Part shown: one piece after another, positions 1 through 8,800 of the stretch
Layout of the letters: every line of letters starts with the position of its first letter
Numbering within the stretch: position 1 is the first letter of the stretch
Assembly (NCBI RefSeq): GCF_000499385.1
Contig: NW_013654805.1
Location: 36,766 to 100,765, forward strand
Source: Eimeria necatrix
Lineage: Eukaryota > Apicomplexa > Conoidasida > Eucoccidiorida > Eimeriidae
Direction of reading: 5' to 3'
DNA: 64,000 bases
Position numbers and translations under genes: made by a program
The notes under the pieces: model-generated
Told to the model about the DNA's origin: nothing
Databases searched by the model: none
The model's input: the letters and a program-made list of their open reading frames with translations, nothing else

Positions 1-71
1 GCGGGAGAAGGAGCAGCAGCACCAGGAGTGCCGTGTGGCCATACATCCCCCCCTCCCACCAGCAGCAGCAG

Positions 72-121
<50 letters not shown>

Positions 122-797
122 CGATGTGGCTGTTCCCGTTGGTGGCGGCTCGCCGCAGCCGCCGCATGGAGCTGCAGAAGTCTCCAGCTTTAGCAGCAGG
201 AACTTTGCCTGCTGCAGCATTTCTTTGTTCAGTTCCGGGAGCTTCTCACCCTCGAGTGCCAGTTGCTGCTGCTGCTGCTGCTGGCTGTGGCTGGGAGTCG
301 CTGGGCGTGGGGCCCCCCGGGGGGCCCCCGCTGGGGGCCCCCGGGGCCCCCCCCGGCTGCGGGGCTTCGGGGGGCCCCCCCCACGGGGGGCCCCCCTGCG
401 GCGGGGGCCCCTGCGGGGGCCCCTGCGGGGGCCCCGGGGCCCCCGGGGGCCCCGGGGGCCCCGCGGGGGGCCCCCGAGCGCTGTGGCTGTACCGCAGCAG
501 CCCCGCTGCTGCTGCAGCAACGCGGGAAATTGCTGCCTTCCTCGCGGGCCTCCCCGTGGGAGTTAACAGCAGCACTTTGGGCCCCGGACTTGTTGCAACA
601 AAAACTCCAGGAAGGCTTTTTGTGGGGTCTTTGGCGCATGCACTGGATGGGGCTTTGCTGCAGGCGCTGCAGATCGGGCTGGTGCTGACAGCAGCGTGGC
701 CCTTCGGGGCCTGGCCGCAGCAGCAGCAGCAACTCTACAGGGCCCTCGCCATCCGCCACTGCGTCCACCCCCTCCTCGACGACCCCAACCAGGTCCC

Positions 798-835
<38 letters not shown>

Positions 836-1137
836 GGGTGCTGCGGGTGCTGCTGCTGCGGGTGCTGCTGCTGCTGCTGCGGGTGCTGCTGCTGCGGGTG
901 CTGCGGCTGCTGCTGCGGGTGCTGCTGCTGCTGCGGGTGCTGCTGCTGCGGGTGCTGCTGCTGCTGCGGGTGCTGCTGCTGCGGGTGCTGCTGCTGCTGC
1001 TGCGGGTGCTGCTGCTGCTGCTGCGGGTGCTGCTGCTGCAGATGCTGCGGGTGCTGCTGCGGCTGGGGAGGGCTGCTGAGGGCTGCTGGGTGCTGCGGCT
1101 CACTAGAGCGGAGGGGTGCTGCTGCTGAGTTGTGCTC

Positions 1138-1172
<35 letters not shown>

Positions 1173-1715
1173 CTGCTGCTGTTGATTGCTGCTGGCGGTT
1201 TGCCTGCTCTTGGCTGCTGCAGGCCATGCAGTTCGACCACTTGTCTCTCGGGGCAGTCAGGGAAGCGCTGCTGAGGTGAGCCTCCCAAACCCTAAACCCT
1301 AAACCCTAAACCCTAAACCCTAAACCCTAAATCTGGTGTTCGAAGCCCTAGACCCTAGTCACTTTCTCCTGAAATCTTTTATCACGCCCAAACGAATTGC
1401 TGCTTCTGCTGCTGCTGCTTGTTGCTTCTAGCTGCTGCTTCTGCTGTCTCATTCGCTGCTGCACCTTCCCCTTATCTCTACTTTGGCTGCAAGAGACAAA
1501 ACTCCATTTGCTGCTGCTGCTGCTTTCTCTTTTATTTGCTGCTGCTGCTGCTTTCCCTTTTATTTGCTGCTGCTAGAATCTTTTTCCTGGCTGCGAGGGA
1601 TAAAACTCTATTTGCTGCTGCTTTCTTTTTATTTGCTGCTGCTTGCATCTCTTCCCCTGGGCTCTCCTGCTGCTCGCATGCATTCGTGCCTTGTGTTTCC
1701 TCGTTCTCCTCGCAC

Positions 1716-1758
<43 letters not shown>

Positions 1759-2539
1759 CTAATCTGGCTCGGGCTGCTGCTTCTGTGTGTGCTGCAGAGG
1801 TTGCAACGTGTTCGTACACTGCGAGAAGGGCATATCGCGTTCTGTGGCAGTTTGTATGGTGAGTTGCAGCAGCAGTTTTTGATTAATTATTTTATTTTTT
1901 AATTATTTTTTTGGTTTTTTGCTTCTTTTAATCCCTTTTTGTACTTCTTTTGCCTTGCTGCTGCTGCTGCACAGGCCTATTTAATCATTTATGAGGGCCA
2001 CACTTTCCGTTCTTCTTACTTGGCAGTTCGCCGCAACCGCCCCATAGCCAGACCCAACGTGGGCTTCATTCAGCAGCTGCTGGAGCTGGAGGCCCGCATG
2101 GGGGCCCCCGGGGGCCCCCCAGGGTGCAGCAGGAGGGGCCCCCAGCAGCCAACAGCCAGTGCCTTTGCCCGCGGCCAGCGGGAGGCCCCCAAGCAAGCCA
2201 GGCAGCGCGAAGCAGCTGCTGCAGCGCAGGCCAGGGGCCCCCAAGGGGGGCCCCCCGACACCCGCAGCGCAGCTGCTGCAGCCCCCAGCAGGTACGCGCA
2301 CCCCAGGAGGGCCCCCGAGGGGCCCCGCGCTATACCCTGGCTGGGTACTGTAGCCCAGAACTGGCTGGGGGGGGCCCCCAAGACTGCGCGCCCGGTGCAG
2401 CAGCAGGCCAGTGCCGAGCAGAGGCTGCTCTCAGGCAGCCGCAGCAGCCGCAGCAGCAGCAGCAGCAGCAGCAGCGCAGTCACCGCAGCCTTGACAGTTG
2501 CGTCTGCCAAAACCGTTGTGCTCCACGATGAAAGAGACC

Positions 2540-2570
<31 letters not shown>

Positions 2571-2655
2571 TGCTGCTGCTGCTGCCGCGGGGGCTCGAGC
2601 AGGAGAAGGTGCCGTTGGCGGCCTCGGGCCTGTTGCCCAGATTTCAGACACATAG
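1..2655 (+). CDS. Dual-specificity protein phosphatase (DSP/DUSP), 5' end uncertain
   Basis: Predicted exons are (open from the window edge)..792, 1223..1275, 1798..1858 and 1975..2655; all junctions keep phase (0, 2, 0). The first exon carries the DSP N-terminal motif LFVGSLAHALDGALLQAL (about 615-670) and ends with LLDDPNQ, which would supply the general-acid Asp. Exon 2 reads MQFDHLSLGAVREALLR. Exon 3 holds the catalytic loop VHCEKGISRS, a C-x5-R signature with the nucleophile Cys codon at 1820-1822. Exon 4 opens AYLIIYEGH and continues RRNRPIARPNVGFIQQL, the standard DSP C-terminal helices. By family knowledge it would dephosphorylate phospho-Tyr and phospho-Ser/Thr. The tail (2100-2655) is Gly/Pro, Ser and Ala homopolymer-rich. 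The frame stays open to base 1, with ATGs at 124 and 166, so the true start is unknown, and the Gly/Pro-rich stretch 300-480 could be intronic. The exon 4 end could also be a donor near 2292. The domain call is firm; the ends are not. Confidence 0.8.
61..119 (+). repeat. (CAG)n microsatellite
   Basis: A near-pure CAG/AGC run. In the phosphatase frame it reads as poly-Ser; in another frame it would be poly-Gln. Confidence 0.9.
300..480. repeat. GGGGCCCC-rich cluster
   Basis: A dense series of GGGGCCCC/GGGGGCCC palindromes, giving a Gly/Pro-rich open frame on either strand. Similar clusters recur at about 2100-2390, 3310-3780 and 5120-5215. Confidence 0.85.
793..1222 (+). repeat. Intron made almost entirely of CTG-based repeats
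   Basis: This phosphatase intron (donor CAG|GTCCCC, acceptor GCTGCTGCAG) starts with 12 perfect CTG units (799-834). It continues as about 220 bp of CGGGTGCTGCTGCTG-type higher-order units, then another CTG run at 1141-1171. Removing it joins LLDDPNQ to MQFDH in phase, as the DSP fold requires. It is also open in frame (poly-Leu/Arg-Val), so it could be mistaken for coding sequence. Confidence 0.75.
1287..1331 (+). repeat. Interstitial telomere-like repeat (AAACCCT)6
   Basis: Six perfect tandem AAACCCT heptamers (TTTAGGG on the other strand) plus a partial unit, starting 11 bases inside the second phosphatase intron (1276-1797). Telomere-like heptamers at internal positions are a known trait of Eimeria chromosomes. 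Confidence 0.95.
1500..1758 (+). repeat. CTG/TTTGCTGCTG repeat tract in intron
   Basis: Imperfect repeats of a TTTGCTGCTGCTG-plus-pyrimidine unit (1507-1640), followed by about 14 CTG units (1717-1758), just upstream of the acceptor of the catalytic-loop exon. Confidence 0.85.
2544..2585. repeat. Inverted (GCA)n-(GCT)n repeat encoding poly-Ala
   Basis: A GCA run is directly followed by a GCT run, making a perfect trinucleotide palindrome inside the last phosphatase exon. Both codons specify Ala, giving a run of about 15 Ala. The reverse strand also reads poly-Ala. Confidence 0.85.
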
Positions 2656-2944
2656 GAAGCAGCAGAGAGAGAGCCGACGGAGCAGCGCGAACTGCAGCAG
2701 CAGCAGCGTGCCTGTGACGGAGCAGCAGGCCTGCAGCACAGACGCAGCCACCTCCCCGTCCCCCTGCTTGCTTCTTACTGTTTGCTTCTTACCACGCTTG
2801 CCGGGGGCCCCCCTCTCTCGCCTGCTGGCCGGCCCACAGCCAGGGGGGCCCCCCGAGGCAGCAACGAAACTTTTGTTCTTTTAATCTTAAGCTGTTTGCT
2901 GCCTGGCTGGCAGCACACGCACTGGCCGCCTTGCAGGCCTCTTC

Positions 2945-3160
2945 TTGCTGCTGCTGCTCCTGCTATTGCTGCTGCCAATGCTGCTGCTGCCAATGCTGCT
3001 GCTGCCAATGCTGCTGCTGCTAATACTGCTGATGCTGCTGAGGTTGCTGTTGCTACTGCCAATGCTGCTGCTAATGCTGATGCTGCTGAGGGTGCTGTTG
3101 CTGCTGCCAATGCTGCTGCTAATGCTGCTAGTGCTGCTGCTGTTGCTGCTGCTGCTCTTC
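2945..3160 (+). repeat. Tandem CTGCTGCCAATG-type repeats
   Basis: Units of 12-15 bp built from CTG plus CCAATG, CTAATG or CTGATG variants, degrading rightwards. It is open in several frames (Ala/Asn or Leu/Pro), as expected of a triplet repeat. Confidence 0.85.
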
Positions 3161-3330
3161 AGTTGCTGCCGCAGAAACAGTAGAGAAAAGTCTACAGGTA
3201 AATCGTGCTGCAGCGCTGCTGCAGTGCTGTGGCCATTTAAGCCCCTCTGTAAAGACCCCAGGGCCCCCAAAGAGGCAGCAAGTTAAAGAGCCTTTCCCAG
3301 CGCAGCACCACGGGGGGTCCAGTGACCCTG

Positions 3331-3535
3331 AGGGGGCCCCCTAAGGGGCCCCCTGGTGCCCCACGGGCGCTGCAGGGGGGGCCCCTAGGGGGCCCCCTAA
3401 GGGGCCCCCTGGTGCCCCACGGGCGCTGCAGGGGGGCCCCCTAGGGGGCCCCTGCTCCCCTAGGGGCGCTGCAGGGGCCCTTCTAGGGGGCCTCTGTTCC
3501 CCTAGGGGAGCTGCAGGGGGCCCCCTACCCTGCAG
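3331..3535. repeat. Tandem repeat of about 56 bp built on GGGGCCCC
   Basis: At least two clear copies, starting near 3341 and 3397, share CTAAGGGGCCCCCTGGTGCC followed by CACGGGCGCTGCAGG. Two or more decayed copies follow (TGCTCCCCTAGGGG, TGTTCCCCTAGGGG). Confidence 0.75.
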
Positions 3536-4899
3536 CAAGGGCCCCCAAAGGCTGCTGCATTTAATGGCCCTGGGGGCCTTTAAAAGTGGAGGCCCTCCCT
3601 GTTTGTCGGGCGCTGTGCTGCACAGGTGGGGTACAGCAATACAGGGAGATGCTCTGTGGGCCAGGGGCCCCCAGAGCGTCTCTTGGGGGCCCCATAAGGA
3701 CCCCTTGAGGGCCCCTTGGGGGCCCCAAAGGGGCCCCAAAGGGGCCCCCCATGGGACCTTGGGGGCCCCTTGAGGACCTTCAGGACTCTTTTCTGCGTAG
3801 ACTCAGCCTGGCGAGGCCTGGAGAACTAGTGAAAAGATACTGAGTTAGGCTTTGTGTGCTCGAGTAAAGCCCCAAAAAGCCTTTATTCAAGTTCAAATTC
3901 GCTCTTCTGCATGCATTGTGCTGCAGTCTGCTGCCTGAAGCCTTTGTTGCTGCTGGCTGCGGGGCGCAGCTGCCCCGGCTCGGGTGTACGTACACTGCGC
4001 TGCGCAGCCACTACAAACGCTCGCTGCAGCAAATCTAAGGAAGCAAAATGAGACAGAGCTAGAGGAAGGGAAATCTGTTTACAGCTGCTCGCAGGAGTCC
4101 TGCTGCTGCCAGCTATCAGCAGCACTAAATCCCCTGTGGACTGCAGCAGCCTCTGGCTGGTGCAGCCTGCAGCAAATGTAATGTGCGCTGCACTCTTTTG
4201 CTGCTGAGGGCAGCAGCAGCGCAGCAGCCTGCAGCGCTGCCCCTCGAGGCAGCAGGTGACAGAGCAGCAGGCCGGAGAGACAGCGAGACAGGCTAAGGGG
4301 GGGAGAGGCGAAGGCAAGGGGCTTAGCTGCAGGCGTTTCTCCCTTTGTGGCCCAGCTCCCCAGGCAGCAGACTGGCAGCAAAGTGCCTTTTAAGGGCCCC
4401 CGGGGCCCCACGGACAGCCTAGGTCTAACTAATAAACAGTTAAAGTCGGAAAGAGTTTTAAAAATTAGGGGAGAAGGCCGCGTTGCGTGGTTTGGCCGCT
4501 GTGGCGACGGCGCGTGGCACAGCTGCTGCTGCTGCTGCTGCAGCCGCCGACGAATGCTGCGTTCAGAAGAGGCCTTCCCCAGATAAAAACCCTTTTATGC
4601 CGTAACAGCCATTCATTTTACTTTATTTTCAATGAATTTGAAAGACTAGGAAAGTATTTCCCCCCGAGGAGCAGCTCTGGCGGCGCCAACTGGCCTCTGG
4701 TCTGTCGAGCCTCAACCAGCTCTGCCGCGTCGGCTCAGCGCCCGCGACTGCAGTCCAGAGGGGCGTCTTTCGAGTGTTTGCGCGTCTCACAGCTTCCTTA
4801 AACACTTTATCTAGAGGTTTAAAAGGTTTTTTTGTCCAACTCTGCAGCGCCTGGCTGCGCCGAGCGCCGCGCAGCAGCAAACGCCTCAAATCGACACCG

Positions 4900-4923
4900 C
4901 AGCAGCAGCAGCAGCAGCAGCAG
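4900..4923 (+). repeat. Short CAG run
   Basis: Eight GCA/CAG units in the spacer between the two repeat-rich genes. Confidence 0.8.
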
Positions 4924-5364
4924 AGATCGGCAGCAACACTGGACCCCGCCCGTGGCCAGTGGCCTGCGTTAGCTTATTTGTAAGGCTCCAGCCCGTTTCA
5001 TATTTGAGTCTGAACTCCAGCTGCCTATTCGCAGCGGAGAGCGACGCAGATCTGCTGCAGCAGCAGCGCCTCCAGAAGCCCTCTGGCCTTCTTTGCCCCG
5101 AGCCCCCTCTTCCCGGGGGAGCCCCTGGGGGCCCCCGAGGCCCTCTGAAGAGGCGACAAGCTGGACTGCCTCTGTAGAGTCTGTCTCAGGGGCCCCGCGG
5201 GGCCCCCCAGTGGCTGCGGGCAGCAAAGGCAGCAGCCCGAGGGCCTGCAGCAGCTCTCCATGGCCTCAGTGCAGCACTCCGAGCTGCCAGTTCGAGGCTG
5301 AGGGCTTTGCCACTTCATTTGCCTTCCCTCAGCTGCTGCAGGCCTCAGTCTTGGCGGCCCGGAG

Positions 5365-5776
5365 ATGTCGTGAGTTCTCTTTTTCCTTTTCTCTGTCGCG
5401 CTGCAGCTGCCTCCGTGCTGCTGTTTTGCTGCTGCGCCTCTGCAGCAGCAGCAGCTTTCGTGGCCCCCTTCTTGCTGCCTTTGCTGCTCGGCGGAATCCC
5501 CCAGCCTTTCTGTTCTCTGCGCGTTTCTCTTCTCTTGCTTCTGCCTTTTGTTTTATCTTCTTCTGCCACTTCGCCCCACTCTGGCTGCTTCTTCTTGTTT
5601 GCTTTCTGCTGCTGCACTTGTCTGCCGAAAGTTTTGTTTGCTTCGTTTTCTCCTTTTCGAAGTCTCAGTTCTTCTCTTCTGTCAGAAACTTGCTTTGGTG
5701 TGGCTCTATCTGCTGCTTGGTTTCTTTCTACGTGCAGCACATGCTGCTGTTGCTGCCGTAGCTATCGCTGCTTTTC

Positions 5777-5815
<39 letters not shown>

Positions 5816-8800
5816 CGCCTTTCAGCTTCAGCTGTCCGATGCCTAAATTGTCCCTATCTGTTGCCTTTCTCTGGTCCGAAGTTATAATTATTCAGCTCAA
5901 AGACTATTTTTTGAAACTAATTTGTCTCTACCACAATTCACGTTTCGCTTAACTTCAGGTGTTTCGGGAAGAAGTCGGCTGCGAAGCCTCCGGAAAAGAA
6001 GGTGAGGGAGAACCCGACGGCCCTGCGGTGTACGTACACCTCACGACTGGCCGCGCGAGACGCCTCTGCCTTTCCTTTTGCATTTTTATTCTTCAGGAAG
6101 AGGCCGCCGAGAAGCCGGAGAGTCCCGTTGAAGTGCGTGAGGGGCCCCCAGCCCTTCTTTGGCGTGGCTGCAGTTGCGAAAAGCCCTAGCCTGGCCCCCA
6201 GCCCGAGGCCCCTGTGCAAGGCTCATTGTCCTTTTCTCTGTCTTGTGTTGTGCTGCTGAACAGCCCCCCGCAGAAGACGCAGGAGAAGAGGCGGAGCAGC
6301 CAGCAGAAGCCGAAGCCCCACAAGACCCAGAGGAAGGGGGGGCCCCGGGGGCCCCCCAGGACGAGGAGGAAGAGGCCCCTCCAGACCTGGAGGAAGAGGC
6401 CCCTCCAGACCTGGAGGAAGAGGCCCCTCAGGACCTGGAGGCGCTTCGGCGGGAAGTGTCGGAGCTGAAGAGGGAAAGAGAAGAACTGCAGCAAAAAGTT
6501 GAAGAGGCTGAGCGCAAAGCAGCAGAACTTGAAGACCAGCTGCGCCGCCTGCCGAGCCAAACCCGGCAGCAGCTCCAGGAGGCGCCCTCGGGCCTCACTG
6601 AGCGCCCTTCGGAGCTGCAGCAGGCCTCTGGCTCGCCCCGGGCCCTCAGCAGCAGCGAGGGGCCCCCCGGGGGCCCCCTGCAGCACGAGGACTCTGGGGA
6701 GGCAGCCCGGCCTGCGTCGCCGTCGCAGTCAGGGGCCCCGGGGCCCCGGGCATTCCGTAGGCAGCCCTCTGCTCGCTCGCGGGGGGCCCCCCCTAAAGAG
6801 GCTGAGGCCGCAGCCTCCAGGACCCCCACAGCCGCCGGGTCCCCACAAGATGCCACTTCGGAGAAAGATGGCCAGTGGGGCCCCAGGGATACCCCGCAGG
6901 AGACGCGGGAGGGCACCACTGATGCTGCTGCTGCTTCTAAAGAAGACGGAGAAGCCACAGAAGAGCCTCCCGAGCCCAGAGCCGTTCGCTCGCTGCTCTC
7001 CGACGAAGACAGAAATGCAGAACGGCAGCCACGCGAGCCTCCAGAAAAGGCCGACACGAAATCCCTCACTGGGGTAATGGCCATCTCGAAGCCGCCTTCG
7101 AAAGAAAGTTCTTTCCAAAGACTCCGAAAACGGCTGAGCCGCACCTTTTCCCCCAAGGAGGAACGCGCAGCTTCCAAATTGTCCAGCGGACTTGGAAGGA
7201 CTCTGAGGTCTCAGAACTCCTGCGTGAAGTGCGAAGCCCTTGCAGAGGAAAGGGCGGCGCTGCGCGCAGAACTCAAGGCCGCCCAGGCCCGCTGCGAACA
7301 ACTCAATTTGGAGATCCTGCAAGTCACTGAAAAGAAGCGCCTGCTCATAGAAAAGGTAGGCCAGCCCCGAGGCGCAGCACTGTGGGGCCAAAGCTGAACA
7401 TTTGCTGCACAGGTGCAGCAGCAGCAATACCACCACCACCAACAGCAGCAACAGCAGCACCACCACCACCACCATGAGCAGCTGCAGCAGCAGCAGCAGC
7501 ACCGACACAACAACAACACCAGCAGCAGCACCGACACAACAACAACACCAGCAGCAGCACCGACACCACAACAGCAGCAGCATCACCACCACAACAGCAG
7601 CAGCACCACTCGGGGAAGTCAGTTGAGTGCACTTGGATTGGAGTGCGCTGACTGCAGGTCCGGCAAGTTGTGCTGAGGGCGTCGCTGCGGGTTGACCAAC
7701 TCCAAAGGAAATACGAATTGGCCATGAAAGAGGCAAGACCCATTCTGCGCAAAATAACACGCACTTGAATAAGAAACTGCCAGCCACAAGCACACCCCGC
7801 AGCCCATAGGGGAGCGTAGTGTTTCACCAGTGCAGCCCAATGGGAGGTCTAGACCAACCAGAGGAAACAGCAGAGAGGGGAGTGCGGGGTTGCAAGAGTA
7901 AATGGCGGGGCAATATTTGAAAGTCCAACTTTGTTTCTGTCTTTGTGTATTTCAGGTGGTAGACGACCACCTCAAGGCCGAGCGAGCTCGGCTGTTCTAC
8001 CAGGGGCGGGTAAGTTCTTGATCAGCTCCCCTGCGTTGAATGCAGGAGCCACTAAGGCCTGCAGTTTTCCTTTGTTTGAGCTGATTGGCAAAGTGAGTGG
8101 CACCTGCGGGTTCATGCAGCCAAGCTGTGGACTGAGGCATCTTCGTATGTTTGACTGCGCAGCGGAAAGGCCTGGAAATGCGCGTTGCTGCTTTGGTGGA
8201 CAAGGTCTTCGAAATGGAGAAGGCTGCGCCAACGCTGTGAGGCCCCCACCCCTCACTTCTTGTTGACAAACCCGTGCAGTATTTGAGGCCTCCTTTGCTG
8301 AGTTCACTACTGGCAAAGCTGTAGATATTCACGAAACTCAGTAGAGGGAACTGGCTGCATGCTTTACACCCGTAGATGGAGGATATTTAGCTGCAAAGAT
8401 TGCTGTTGATCCCTAGTTTGTCGCCTCCCAGCTGCGGTGGCTCTCCCCCCCTCAAGCAGTTGCGGCCACTTCCCCGTGCATTTCGCAGCTGTGTGTGTAG
8501 CTGCCTGAGGGCTGCGTCAGCAGGCAACGCATTTATTTGCTGCTAGTGTCCTTGTCTTGCAGAAGTTGGCCCCCCCGCCGCGCCCGTGCCCCGGCGGAGT
8601 CCTTCGCCTTTCCTCACGGCGCAGAGGAGGCAGCGGAAGAGCACAGACGCCGCGACACGCAGTTGATTCCGCCTTACGTCTTTGTCGAGCTTCCTGAGTC
8701 CCCGGATATGTCGGGAGATGAACAACCTCCGAGGCGACGGACAGTCTTGGTGCCTGTGCACTTGTTTGACGAAGAAGCAATGCAAAAGGCGGCGCAGCGC

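Larger units (their letters stand above)
2656..5364. other. Repeat-dominated spacer, no convincing gene
   Basis: Between the phosphatase stop and the next start codon I see only low-complexity sequence: CTG/CCAATG repeats, GGGGCCCC tandem repeats, CAG runs near 4900 and short Ala/Pro/Leu frames. A Ser/Pro-rich frame at 5093-5370 may be leader sequence of the next gene. I cannot support a coding gene here. Confidence 0.5.

Noticed and set aside
799..1130. Poly-Leu/Arg-Val and, on the other strand, poly-Gln/His-Pro open frames
   Set aside because: They are the by-product of CTG triplets that stay open in all frames. The segment has splice sites at both ends, and its removal restores the phosphatase domain in phase.
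229..1227. Reverse-strand 332-codon Gln-rich frame
   Set aside because: Shadow of the CTG repeats. No conserved domain, and it overlaps a well-supported phosphatase on the plus strand.
1338..1350. GTTCGAAGCC as a tRNA T-loop
   Set aside because: No matching acceptor stem, D-arm or anticodon arm can be folded around it.
5345..5740. Reverse-strand Lys/Glu-rich frame opposite the first intron of the LFDE-repeat gene
   Set aside because: No conserved motif. The charged composition comes from the complement of the intron's pyrimidine-rich sequence.
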